Source: an uncultured Oscillospiraceae bacterium (GTDB lineage Bacteria; Bacillota; Clostridia; Oscillospirales; Oscillospiraceae). From it: a stretch of 14,346 bases of DNA. The position numbers were made by a program, and so were the translations under genes. Below the pieces are notes generated by a model. That model ran no database searches and had not been told where the DNA came from. It was given only the letters and a program-made list of their open reading frames with translations. Positions 1-7,298 of this stretch are shown here, in pieces. Each line of letters begins with the position of its first letter. Within the stretch, counting starts at the first letter, position 1. The stretch spans positions 1 through 14,346 of the forward strand of contig CAJUSG010000059.1 in the NCBI GenBank assembly GCA_910589085.1. Reading direction: 5' to 3'.

Positions 1-101
1 TTCCCGTCACGTCCGTGTTACGCCCCTTGCGTGGGGTGCGGAAGTTGCGGAAAGCAGGAGGAAATCCGGAAAAACGTCGCTTTCGATGTAAAAAAGTGAA
101 A

Positions 102-198
102 TTGGTAGACATTTGGTAGATGTCCTAAAATATGGAAGGCCCCCAATCCCCTGCGCCGCAGAGGATTGAGGGCCTTTTTGGTAGACTTTTGGTAGACG
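102..198. repeat. Paired TTGGTAGAC repeats flanking a terminator
   Basis: The octamer TTGGTAGA occurs four times, at 102-109, 113-120, 178-185 and 189-196, in two pairs. Within each pair the copies start 11 bp apart, and the two pairs are 76 bp apart. The pairs sit on either side of the hairpin at 136-176. A spacing of about one helical turn is compatible with binding by a protein or recombinase, but no such gene is visible. This could be an attachment-site remnant, an operator or chance; the function is unknown. Confidence 0.45.
136..179 (+). terminator. Rho-independent terminator of an upstream unit
   Basis: A 14-bp stem pairs 136-149 with 163-176 and has a single C/A mismatch. A smaller inner stem (CTGC/GCAG, 151-154 with 158-161) caps it, and a run of T follows at 175-179. 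It most likely ends a transcript entering from the left, because the next gene has its own promoter about 90 bp downstream. The 135 bases before it hold no reading frame that I can assign to a protein family. Confidence 0.75.
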
Positions 199-264
199 GT
201 CCAGCAGTTGGAGGAAAAGATTTTCGGGCGGTGACATCTTAACAAAAGCTTCACAATTCCTGCC

Positions 265-293
265 TTGACAGGGTACAAGGGCTTCTGTATAAT
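265..293 (+). promoter_or_regulatory. Consensus SigA promoter of the efflux operon
   Basis: A perfect -35 box TTGACA (265-270) and a perfect -10 box TATAAT (288-293) are separated by exactly 17 bp. Transcription should start near position 300, inside the palindromic operator that follows. A promoter this close to consensus implies strong intrinsic activity, which fits control mainly by repression. Confidence 0.9.
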
Positions 294-296
294 ACA

Positions 297-327
297 TGAC
301 AGCCTGTCACATTGCGACAACCTGTCA
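297..327. promoter_or_regulatory. Tandem palindromic operator for the TetR-family regulator
   Basis: A perfect palindrome TGACAG-C-CTGTCA spans 297-309, and a second dyad GACA-ACC-TGTC spans 316-326. The heptamer CCTGTCA repeats at 303-309 and 321-327, 18 bp apart. The sites cover the expected transcription start and lie between the -10 box and the regulator's ribosome binding site. This is the usual place for autoregulatory TetR-family operators. Binding by the protein encoded at 343 is inferred from position and symmetry. Confidence 0.75.
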
Positions 328-342
328 TAAAGGGGGGAGACC

Positions 343-990
343 GTGCCAACTGCGACATTTTTTCGATTGCCGGAGGAAAAGCGAAAGCGGCTGATCGATG
401 CCTGCTGGGCGGAGCTGGCCCAGGTACGTTTTACCGATGTATCCATCAACCGGATCATCACTGCGGCCCACATTCCGCGCGGCAGCTTTTATCAGTATTT
501 TACCGGCAAGGAGGACCTGATCCGCTACTTATTGGAGGACATGCGGGAGTATTTCATCTCCCTGCTGCGTAATATCCTTGAGGAGGCCCAGGGGGACCTG
601 TTCGCCCTGCCCCTCATGGCCTACGACCGGTTTATCAGCCAGCAGGGACACAGAGATCCCATGTTCTCCCTGTTTATCAAGCTGATGACGCTGAACAAGG
701 GGCTTGACCTGCAGAGCTTCATCGGTTCACCCCATGGATTTATCGGCGAACAGCAATGGTTTCTGCCCGATCCCCTGTGGGAGGTGGTGGATGTTGCCCG
801 GCTGCGGCAAAGCAGCCGGGCATATGCCGACCAGGTCTTTCACCTGACCTGCGCGGTGCTGGCCGTTGCCATTGTGGAGACCCTGCACGACCCTGCCCAG
901 TCCGCCCAGGTGCGGGAGATGACAAAGCTGCGTATAGACCTGCTCCGCTTTGGCGGAGCGGCGGAGGAATATAAGGAGGAATGTGTATGA
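343..990 (+). CDS. TetR/AcrR-family transcriptional regulator
   Basis: The product is a 215-residue predicted DNA-binding repressor, normal in length for the family. The N-terminal helix-turn-helix covers about residues 14-60. It includes the family's typical recognition-helix stretch with R46, G47, S48, F49, Y50, Y52 and F53, followed by GKEDL. The C-terminal part is a helical ligand-binding region with no recognisable specificity. Translation starts at GTG, eight to nine bases after the purine-rich AGGGGGGAG at 331-339. The gene is first in an operon, and its TGA overlaps the ATG of the TolC-like gene (ATGA, 987-990), which suggests translational coupling. It probably represses its own promoter through the palindromes at 297-327 and releases them when a substrate of the pump binds. 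The family is clear; the ligand is unknown. Confidence 0.93.
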   Translation: MPTATFFRLPEEKRKRLIDACWAELAQVRFTDVSINRIITAAHIPRGSFYQYFTGKEDLIRYLLEDMREYFISLLRNILEEAQGDLFALPLMAYDRFISQQGHRDPMFSLFIKLMTLNKGLDLQSFIGSPHGFIGEQQWFLPDPLWEVVDVARLRQSSRAYADQVFHLTCAVLAVAIVETLHDPAQSAQVREMTKLRIDLLRFGGAAEEYKEECV

Positions 991-2345
991 AAAAGCGGAC
1001 GATGGCCCTGCTGCTGACGGCGGCGCTGGCTGTGTCGCTGCTGGGCGCCACCGCCCTGGCGGCAGAGGGGGACAATGCCGCCGCGCCGGACCGTCCCGCC
1101 GTCCAGGGGGACATCCAATCCGGCCAGCCCGCGGAGGGGGATGTCTCCCTTCCCGCCGAAGCGCCGGAGGCCCCGGAGGGGGCAGAAGGGGGGGAGCCCT
1201 CTGAGGATACGCCCATCGAGGAGTACATACCGGACCCGGTGGGGTCCATCTCCTTCGCCAATCTGGAGCGGCGGATGCACGAGGGCAGCCTCCAGGTGCT
1301 GGCGCTCCAGGAGAGCATAGATATGCTGGAGGAAATCGACTACGACGACCTGAAGGAGGACCTGCGGCTCCAGCTGAACCAGATGGCCCAGATGCAGTGG
1401 ATGATGGTTCAGATGGGCCAGAGCGGCACGCTGGCCTATGAGAAGATGGATCAGGCCTACGATGCCGTTCGGGAGCAGTTTGACGCCATCAAGGACGGCG
1501 ATATGCAGGAGGACAACGGAGACACCATCCGCCAGCTGAAGAGCCTGCAAAACCAGATTGTCATGGCCGGTGAGGCCACCTACATCGCCCTGGCCGCCAT
1601 GGAGCTGCAGGAGGACGGTCTGGAGCGGCAGCTCGCCGCCCTGGACCGCAGACTGACCGAGCTGGAGCTGCGCCGGGAGCTGGGGCACATCTCCTCCATG
1701 ACCCTGAGGGAGGCCCAGGCCGGCCGGACCGCCCTGACCAGCGGTCTGTCCACCCTGCGGATGAATCTGAACACCTATAAGGGCCAGCTTGAGCTGCTCA
1801 TCGGCGCGGATATCACCGGAGAAATCGCCCTGGGAGCCCTGCCGGCCGTCACCCGGGAGGACCTGAGCTCCATGGACCTGGAGAAGGACCTGGAGACCGC
1901 CAAGGCCAACAGCTGGGACCTCTACGAAGCCACCGAGACCATGAAGGACGAAAAGAAGAAGTACAACGACCACGGCGGCGACTATGGCTACACCTATAAG
2001 CAGAATGACCGGAGCTACATGCAGGCCAGGCACAACTGGCACGCCGCCAAGTATAACTACGACAATACGGTGCAGAACTTTGAGCTTGGGCTGCGCAACC
2101 TGTATCTGAAGGTACAGGACTACAAGCAGGTGCTGGATTCATCCCGGACCGCCCTGGCGGTGGAGCAGGACAACTTCGCCGCCGCCCAGCTGAAATACAG
2201 CCAGGGCAATATCTCTCAAAACGCCCTTTTGGAGGCGGAGGACAAGGTGAAGGAGGCCCGGGAGAAGGTGTCCGGCGCGGAAAACGACCTGTTCTCGGCC
2301 TACAATACCTACCGCTGGGCCGTGGACTACGGCATTATGAATTAA
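987..2345 (+). CDS. Secreted TolC-family (outer membrane efflux protein-like) coiled-coil protein
   Basis: The product is 452 residues. The ATG at 987 is preferred over the in-frame ATG at 981 because the AAGGAGGA box at 973-980 touches 981 but lies six bases from 987. Residues 1-25 form a signal peptide (KKR, hydrophobic core, ALA cleavage site) with no lipobox. An acidic, proline- and alanine-rich linker follows to about residue 80. The rest is long amphipathic helix with two repeats of the OEP/TolC pattern: a first around ELGHISSMTLREAQAG and a second around YSQGNISQNALLEAED near the C-terminus. It lies between the regulator and the adaptor gene, so it probably forms the extracytoplasmic tunnel or scaffold part of the pump. 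No clear beta-barrel segment is visible. Its architecture in a cell presumably without an outer membrane is unexplained. Confidence 0.82.
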   Translation: MKKRTMALLLTAALAVSLLGATALAAEGDNAAAPDRPAVQGDIQSGQPAEGDVSLPAEAPEAPEGAEGGEPSEDTPIEEYIPDPVGSISFANLERRMHEGSLQVLALQESIDMLEEIDYDDLKEDLRLQLNQMAQMQWMMVQMGQSGTLAYEKMDQAYDAVREQFDAIKDGDMQEDNGDTIRQLKSLQNQIVMAGEATYIALAAMELQEDGLERQLAALDRRLTELELRRELGHISSMTLREAQAGRTALTSGLSTLRMNLNTYKGQLELLIGADITGEIALGALPAVTREDLSSMDLEKDLETAKANSWDLYEATETMKDEKKKYNDHGGDYGYTYKQNDRSYMQARHNWHAAKYNYDNTVQNFELGLRNLYLKVQDYKQVLDSSRTALAVEQDNFAAAQLKYSQGNISQNALLEAEDKVKEAREKVSGAENDLFSAYNTYRWAVDYGIMN

Positions 2346-2358
2346 AGGAGACCGCCCC

Positions 2359-3531
2359 ATGAAGCAGAAAAAAATCAGTTCTATTGTCCTGGCCGCCGCC
2401 CTGGTGCTGAGCCTTGCCGCCTGCCAGTCCAAAGAGAGCGGAGACAGCTCTCAGCCGGACGCGCCCGCCGGCGTGGCCGTTCAGATTCAAGAGGTAAACG
2501 CCGACACCATCTCCACCGAAAACAAGGTGTCTGGCCGGGTGGTCACTGACGGGCAGGAGTCCGTCTTTGTGTCGGCCCAGGCCCAGTGCACCGCCCTCTT
2601 TGTGGAGGTGGGGGATGCGGTAACCGCCGGCCAGGCCCTGTGTACTCTGGACATGGCCAGCACCCTGTCCTCCTACAGCGCGGCCAGCATCAGCTACAAC
2701 TCCGCCCTGCAGGGATACCAGGACCAGCAGGCCATTTTCGACAAACAGATCTCGCTGGCGGAGAAAAACGTCAACGACCTGAAGGCCCTGTTTGAGATCG
2801 GGGCCGCCTCCCAGCTGGAGATTGACCAGGCGGAGCTCTCCCTCCAGACCGCTCAGGCCCAGAGGACCGCTACCCTGGCCCAGCTGGAGGCCGGGATGCA
2901 GAGCTACAAATCCAATGTGGAGCAGCTGTCCGCCGCGCTGGAGAATGTGGACAGCCGGGGCAACGTGATCGCCCCCATCTCGGGCACCATTCTCTCGCTG
3001 AACGCGGCGGAGGGCAGCTATGTGGGGCCCACGGCGCCGGTGGCCGTCATCGACGGGGTGGACCGGCTGGAGATTGCCGTCTCCGTCTCTGAGGCCCTGG
3101 TGCCCAAGCTGGCCGAGGGAGACGAGGTGGATGTGTCCGTCAGCGCCCTGGACGCCCAGCTGGTGGGGACCATCAAGAAGATTGAGCACAGCGCCAGTAT
3201 GCAGACCAAGCTGTACAGCGTTTCCATCTCCATCCCCGAGGACGTGGAGGGGCTGCTGTCCGGCATGTTTGCCGACGTGTCTTTTCGCACGGATACCTCC
3301 GCGGACACCATTGTCATCCCCACCGAGGCAATCCTCACCAGCAACAACGTCCAGTATGTCTTTGTGGTGGAGAACGGGGCCGCCCGCTATGTGGAGATTT
3401 CCACCGGGCTGACAGGCAACGGCGTAACCGAGGTCACCTCCGGTCTGAAGGCCGGCGACCAGCTGGTCATTGTGGGCCAGGCCTATCTGTCTGACGGCGA
3501 TGCGGTGCGCGTTGTCTCCGGGGAGGATTGA
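2359..3531 (+). CDS. RND efflux adaptor lipoprotein (HlyD/AcrA-type membrane fusion protein)
   Basis: The product is 390 residues, normal for an RND periplasmic adaptor. It begins with a lipoprotein signal peptide whose lipobox is L19-A20-A21-C22, so it should be lipid-anchored on the outer face of the cytoplasmic membrane. The lipoyl/barrel-sandwich halves are seen around ALFVEVGDAVTAGQALCTLD and NVIAPISGTILSLNAAEGSY. They flank an alpha-helical hairpin (about residues 110-200) rich in Ala, Gln, Leu and Glu. A beta-barrel and a membrane-proximal domain follow (IEIPTEAIL-like segment IVIPTEAILTSNNVQYVFVV). AAAGGAG at 2344-2350 is the ribosome binding site, and the gap to the TolC-like gene is 13 bp. 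It should link the RND transporter to the TolC-like partner. Confidence 0.92.
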   Translation: MKQKKISSIVLAAALVLSLAACQSKESGDSSQPDAPAGVAVQIQEVNADTISTENKVSGRVVTDGQESVFVSAQAQCTALFVEVGDAVTAGQALCTLDMASTLSSYSAASISYNSALQGYQDQQAIFDKQISLAEKNVNDLKALFEIGAASQLEIDQAELSLQTAQAQRTATLAQLEAGMQSYKSNVEQLSAALENVDSRGNVIAPISGTILSLNAAEGSYVGPTAPVAVIDGVDRLEIAVSVSEALVPKLAEGDEVDVSVSALDAQLVGTIKKIEHSASMQTKLYSVSISIPEDVEGLLSGMFADVSFRTDTSADTIVIPTEAILTSNNVQYVFVVENGAARYVEISTGLTGNGVTEVTSGLKAGDQLVIVGQAYLSDGDAVRVVSGED

Positions 3532-3535
3532 ACCG

Positions 3536-6500
3536 GTGAGTAATATCGCAAAATTCTGTATCAAGCACAAGGTTACCACCCTGATGGCGGTTATTATGAT
3601 CTCCATCTTCGGTGTGGTGTTCACCACCCGGCTGCAGATGGCCCTCCTCCCCGAGATGGAGGCCCCCGCCGCCCTGGTGATGTGCTACTACAACGGGGCC
3701 ACCCCCACCGATATGGAGGAGCTGGTCACCCGGCCCCTGGAGTCGGCCATCATGTCGGTGTCCGGCGTGGACGGGGTGCAGTCCACCTCCTCCGACGGGG
3801 CCAGCCAGATTCAAATCACCTATGTGGAGGGCACCGACCTGGACATCGCCGCCACCAAGCTGCGGGAGCAGTTCGACCGGCTGACCCTCCCTGACGGGGC
3901 CATGGACCCCATCATCGTCAACATCAACATCAGCGACCTGATGCCCTCCGCCATGATCGCGCTCATGGGGGACGACCTGGCCTCCGTCCAGGCCCTGGCC
4001 GAGGACACGGTGGCCTCCGCCCTGGAGCGCATTGACGGGGTGGCCCAGGTCACCATCTCCGGCGGCGTAACCCAGCAGATCTCCGTGGAGGTGGACCCCA
4101 CCCGGGCCGCCGGTTTCGGACTGTCCAACTCCTACATCGCCCAGATGCTCACTGCGGAGAACCTGCTGTACCCCGGCGGCGATATGCAAAACGGCAGCCA
4201 GACCCTCACCGTCACCACCGACGCCAAGTTTCAGACGGTGGAGGATGTGGCCAACCTGATCCTGCCCCTTCAGACCGGGGGCACGGTCCGGCTGTCTGAG
4301 GTGGCCAACGTGGCGTTGGAGACCGAGGACCCGGAGGCCATCGCCAAGACCGATGGCACCTCCTGCGTGGTGCTTCAGGTGTACAAGCAGTCGGGGGCCA
4401 ACGAGGTGGCCACCGCCGACGCGGTGGTGGAGGCTATGGCCAAGCTCCAGGCGCGCAACGGCGCGGTGAACTACTCGGTGCTGTACACCGCCTCCGACTA
4501 CATCAACATGGCGGTGAACGCCGCCATTCAGAACATCATCATGGGCGTGGTGCTGGCCGCCGTCGTGGTGTTCCTCTTCCTGCGCCGGTGGGGGGCCACC
4601 GCCACCATCGCCGTGTCCATGCCGGTGTGTATCCTCACGGTGTTCGTGCTGATGAACGTGTTCCACCTCACCCTGAACATGATGTCCCTGGGGGGCATCG
4701 CTATGGGTGTGGGCATGATTGTGGACAACTCCATCGTGGTGCTGGAGAACATCTACCGCTACTCCGCCGAGGGGCACAGCCGGCTGGAGTCCTGCGTGGA
4801 GGGCACCCGGGAGGTCTTTACCTCCCTTACCGCCTCCACCCTCACCACCGTGGCCGTCTTTCTGCCCCTGGGGCTCACCGGCGGCATGGCCGGGATGCTC
4901 TTTGACGACTTCTGCCTTACCATCTCCTTCCTGATTCTGGGCTCCCTGGTCATCGCCATCACCCTGGTGCCCCTGCTGTGCTACTTTCTGCTGGACGAGA
5001 AGAAGGTCCACCAGCACGCCCTGAAAAAGGCGGAGAAGAAGGCGAAAAAGCACGCCGAGGGCAAAAAGGGCCCGGGCGCCCGGCTGAACGAGGTCTATAC
5101 CGGCCTGCTGGGCTACTTTGTCCGCCATCTGTGGGTGGGAATGCTGGCCTCTGTGGCGCTGGTCGCCGTCTTTATTCTGGCCTGCCTGTCCACCAGGATG
5201 GTCCTCATGCCCGAGATGGACCAGGGCATGGTCCAGGTGTCCATCACCACCCCCGTGGGCTCTGAGGTGAAGGACACCGCCGCCATTGCCGACCGGATTG
5301 TGGACATCGCCATGGAGAACGTGCCCGAGCTGGAGTCCATCTACCACATCACCCAGCCCGAGACCTCCTCGCTGAACCTGGTGCTCTCCGACAAGGAGGA
5401 CCGGGACCGGAGCAGCAGCGACATTGCTCACGCCCTGCGGGAGCTGGTGCGGGATATCGCCGGCTGTGAGATCACCGTCTCCGCCTCCGACATGACCGCG
5501 CTGATGGGCAGCGGGGCGGACATCAGCGTGGATATTACCGGAAATGACTACGACACCCTGGTGATGATCGCCAAGGACCTGGCCGCCCAGATCGAGCGGC
5601 TGCCTGACGCGGTGGATGTGGGCACCTCTGTGGCCAAGGAGGTGGAACAGGTCACCGTCACCATGAACCGGGAGGCGGCCTCCCAGTACGGCCTCACCGC
5701 CGCCTCTGTGGGCGCCGCCGTCCGGTCGGAGCTGTCGGGCTCCACCGCCACCACCGTGACCATCAACAACAAAGAGCTGGATGTGGTGGTCAAGGGCGAC
5801 GGCCGGTCCGCCGCCAGCCTGGACGCCCTGAAGTCCATGCCGGTCCCCTCCGCCTTCGGCGGAACGGTGCCCCTGTCCTCGGTGGCCGAGGTGAACATCG
5901 TTCTGGCCCCTCAGAACATCATCCGGGTCAACCAGTCCCGGCAGATATCTGTCACCGGCGACACCATCAGCGGCGACACCACCGCCATTACCCGGGAGGT
6001 GCGGAAAATCCTGGACGGCTACACCCTGCCCGACGGCTACACTGCGGCCATCTCGGGCGCCTATGAGGACATGATGGACAGCTTTGGCGATCTGCTGCTG
6101 GCCCTGATCGTGGCCCTGGGCCTGGTGTATTTTGTGCTGGCCTCCCAGTTTGAGTCCTTCCTTATGCCGGTGATCGTTATGATGATCCTCCCCGTCGCCT
6201 TCAGCGGGGCCCTGTTCGCACTGCCCCTCACCGGACGGGACCTGTCTATGATCTCCCTGGTGGCCCTGATTATGCTGGCCGGCACGGTGGTCAACTCCTC
6301 CATCATCCTGGTGGACTACATCCGCCAGCGCCGGGAGCAGGGGGAGAGCCGGGTGGACGCCATCCTCCACGCCTGTCCTTTGCGTATCCGGCCCGTGCTG
6401 ATGACCACCCTCACCACCATCCTGGCCCTGGTGCCCATGGCCCTGGGCCTGTCCGAGGGGGCGGCGGAGATGATGAGCGACATGAGCATTACCATGATCT

Positions 6501-6649
6501 CCGGCATGGTCATCTCCACCATTATCACCCTGCTGTTTACCCCGGTTTACTACTCCGTCATTGACGATCTGAGCCACATCTTCTCCCGGAAAAAGAAAAA
6601 GGGAGCGCCCTCCGCCGAGACGGAAGCTGCTCCTGTTGCCGCAGAGTAA
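3536..6649 (+). CDS. RND-family efflux transporter, HAE-1/AcrB-like permease
   Basis: The product is 1037 residues, the usual RND length. The GTG at 3536 is chosen because GGGGAGGA (3520-3527) lies eight bases upstream and the protein then opens with the typical SNIAKFCIKHKVTTL before membrane helix 1. Twelve membrane helices fall in the usual pattern: one near residue 20, five at about 325-480, one near 525 and five at about 845-1015, with two large extracytoplasmic porter loops. Helix 4 carries GMIVDNSIVVLENIYR with D397; the second acidic residue of AcrB is N398 here. Helix 10 has N920 where AcrB has its proton-relay lysine. A lysine-rich cytoplasmic linker lies at about 485-515 and a basic-then-acidic tail at the C-terminus. 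It follows the adaptor gene by 4 bp. It should drive proton-coupled export of drugs, lipids or other amphiphiles; the substrate is unknown. Confidence 0.95.
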   Translation: MSNIAKFCIKHKVTTLMAVIMISIFGVVFTTRLQMALLPEMEAPAALVMCYYNGATPTDMEELVTRPLESAIMSVSGVDGVQSTSSDGASQIQITYVEGTDLDIAATKLREQFDRLTLPDGAMDPIIVNINISDLMPSAMIALMGDDLASVQALAEDTVASALERIDGVAQVTISGGVTQQISVEVDPTRAAGFGLSNSYIAQMLTAENLLYPGGDMQNGSQTLTVTTDAKFQTVEDVANLILPLQTGGTVRLSEVANVALETEDPEAIAKTDGTSCVVLQVYKQSGANEVATADAVVEAMAKLQARNGAVNYSVLYTASDYINMAVNAAIQNIIMGVVLAAVVVFLFLRRWGATATIAVSMPVCILTVFVLMNVFHLTLNMMSLGGIAMGVGMIVDNSIVVLENIYRYSAEGHSRLESCVEGTREVFTSLTASTLTTVAVFLPLGLTGGMAGMLFDDFCLTISFLILGSLVIAITLVPLLCYFLLDEKKVHQHALKKAEKKAKKHAEGKKGPGARLNEVYTGLLGYFVRHLWVGMLASVALVAVFILACLSTRMVLMPEMDQGMVQVSITTPVGSEVKDTAAIADRIVDIAMENVPELESIYHITQPETSSLNLVLSDKEDRDRSSSDIAHALRELVRDIAGCEITVSASDMTALMGSGADISVDITGNDYDTLVMIAKDLAAQIERLPDAVDVGTSVAKEVEQVTVTMNREAASQYGLTAASVGAAVRSELSGSTATTVTINNKELDVVVKGDGRSAASLDALKSMPVPSAFGGTVPLSSVAEVNIVLAPQNIIRVNQSRQISVTGDTISGDTTAITREVRKILDGYTLPDGYTAAISGAYEDMMDSFGDLLLALIVALGLVYFVLASQFESFLMPVIVMMILPVAFSGALFALPLTGRDLSMISLVALIMLAGTVVNSSIILVDYIRQRREQGESRVDAILHACPLRIRPVLMTTLTTILALVPMALGLSEGAAEMMSDMSITMISGMVISTIITLLFTPVYYSVIDDLSHIFSRKKKKGAPSAETEAAPVAAE

Positions 6650-6651
6650 AC

Positions 6652-6688
6652 AAACAGCGCTGAAAGCAACCCTTTCAGCGCTGTTTTT
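6652..6688. terminator. Strong bidirectional terminator after the efflux operon
   Basis: A perfect 15-bp stem pairs 6652-6666 with 6672-6686 around a five-base loop, followed by T-rich sequence (6684-6688 and beyond). It ends the efflux operon and lies just past the stop codon of the leftward XRE gene. It can serve that gene in the other direction, although the A tract on that side is shorter. Confidence 0.9.
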
Positions 6689-6689
6689 A

Positions 6690-6911
6690 TTATTTTCTTG
6701 GGTAGGGTTCCTGCACATCAGTTAACCCCAAAAGGTAATCAACGCTGGTATCGTAAAGTTCAGATAATTGAATCAGTATTTCCGGAACCATGGAGTTAGT
6801 GCCTGTCTCATATGCGGAGTAGGTGCGGCGATTAACGCCTAAATAGTCGGCGACATATTGCTGTGTCCAATCGTTATCTTCTCTGAGGTTGCGAATATTG
6901 TGATAAATCAT
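6690..6911 (-). CDS. Small XRE-family helix-turn-helix regulator
   Basis: The product is 73 residues and consists almost entirely of one Cro/C1-type helix-turn-helix domain. The segment DWTQQYVADYLGVNRRTYSAYE forms helices 2 and 3, and the SELYDTSVDYLLGLTD tail is typical of this family. The ATG at 6911 is chosen over further-upstream in-frame starts because GAGGTGA (complement of 6917-6923) is five bases away and the domain begins directly at it. Longer starts would run through the palindrome at 6937-6980. It diverges from another XRE gene and is AT-richer than its neighbours. It probably binds the shared intergenic palindrome; targets are unknown. Confidence 0.85.
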   Translation of the reverse strand: MIYHNIRNLREDNDWTQQYVADYLGVNRRTYSAYETGTNSMVPEILIQLSELYDTSVDYLLGLTDVQEPYPRK

Positions 6912-6929
6912 AAAATTCACCTCAAACAT

Positions 6930-6935
6930 ATTATA
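6930..6935 (-). promoter_or_regulatory. Likely -10 box of the leftward XRE gene
   Basis: Read leftward, TATAAT lies 18 bases upstream of the ATG at 6911. No good -35 box is seen 17 bp further up, where the inverted repeat 6937-6980 begins. The promoter is therefore either weak or dependent on a protein bound at the repeat. Confidence 0.5.
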
Positions 6936-6936
6936 A

Positions 6937-6980
6937 ATGCCAGAATTTATGCCATTTACTTTTGGCATAAATTCTGGCAT
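6937..6980. promoter_or_regulatory. 17-bp perfect inverted repeat, probable XRE operator
   Basis: Arms 6937-6953 (ATGCCAGAATTTATGCC) and 6964-6980 are perfect reverse complements around a 10-bp AT-rich spacer. Each arm itself holds two half-sites of the type TTATGCCA/TGGCATAA, so the stretch contains four half-sites in all. It lies exactly between two divergent XRE-type genes and overlaps both expected promoter regions. This is the layout of a phage-like or accessory-gene switch operator. Binding by either protein is inferred. Confidence 0.75.
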
Positions 6981-7047
6981 AATTTTATTTATATGTTAGA
7001 AAATCTCAAAAACACTTGAAATTAAAACTTTTGAGGTGATGAATATT

Positions 7048-7266
7048 ATGAGCATAGAGGAAAGCCAAAGCATATTCTTCGACAATATAAGGCGGCTACG
7101 GAAACAGCGGGGCCAAAGCCTGGAGGCATTGGCAAAAGAAAGCGGTCTCCCGCTGGACATGCTGGCGCAGCTGGAGCAGAATGTCTTGCCCAAAGAAATG
7201 TCGGTTATCGACACCTGCAAGCTGGCTAAGGCGCTCGGCTGTAGAGCGTGTGAGTTGTTTCGATGA
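7048..7266 (+). CDS. Small XRE-family helix-turn-helix protein
   Basis: The product is 72 residues and forms a single Cro/C1-like domain (about residues 12-70). QSLEALAKESGLPLDMLAQLE stands in for the helix-turn-helix and KLAKALGCRACELF for the closing helices. The ATG at 7048 is preferred because TTGAGGTGAT at 7031-7040 then lies seven bases upstream. The GTG at 7036 and ATG at 7039 fall inside that box. The product differs clearly from the leftward XRE protein, so the two are not recent duplicates. It is followed at once by the hairpin at 7269-7296. It may be a repressor of the pair or an antitoxin-like regulator; no toxin is visible. Confidence 0.82.
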   Translation: MSIEESQSIFFDNIRRLRKQRGQSLEALAKESGLPLDMLAQLEQNVLPKEMSVIDTCKLAKALGCRACELFR

Positions 7267-7268
7267 CA

Positions 7269-7296
7269 AAAGGCCCCGCCAAGCGGCGGGGCCTTT
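7269..7296. terminator. Bidirectional terminator between convergent small genes
   Basis: A perfect 12-bp GC-rich stem pairs AAAGGCCCCGCC (7269-7280) with its complement at 7285-7296 around the loop AAGC. It sits between the stop codons of the rightward XRE gene and the leftward 49-residue gene and can serve both. The T and A tracts are only three to four bases long. Confidence 0.8.
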
Positions 7297-7298
7297 CC

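Noticed and set aside
1..120. Short open frames at the left edge, ending at 90, 99 or 120, that could be the tail of a gene
   Set aside because: All three forward frames end here with arginine-, cysteine- or lysine-rich sequence that fits no family I know, and none can be preferred.
92..122. A stretch resembling the D-arm of tRNA-Leu (AATTGGTAGAC)
   Set aside because: There is no acceptor stem, anticodon arm or T-arm (GGTTCGA) at the right spacing, and the motif recurs four times nearby.
840..2042. A 400-residue leftward frame opposite the TolC-like gene
   Set aside because: It is an antisense shadow rich in Val, Leu, Gly and Gln, with no ribosome binding site, and it crosses two well-supported genes.
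2335..3627. A 430-residue leftward frame opposite the adaptor gene
   Set aside because: It is an antisense shadow of a clearly assigned gene, Gly/His-rich and without recognisable motifs.
3467..6718. A 1083-residue leftward open frame opposite the RND gene
   Set aside because: It is a composition shadow: GC-ending codons of the real gene leave few antisense stops. The product is a His/Gly/Gln-rich string without domains or a ribosome binding site.
6912..6980. An N-terminal extension of the leftward XRE gene to 6980
   Set aside because: It would translate through the inverted repeat and the -10 box, and it lacks a ribosome binding site, while the ATG at 6911 has a good one.
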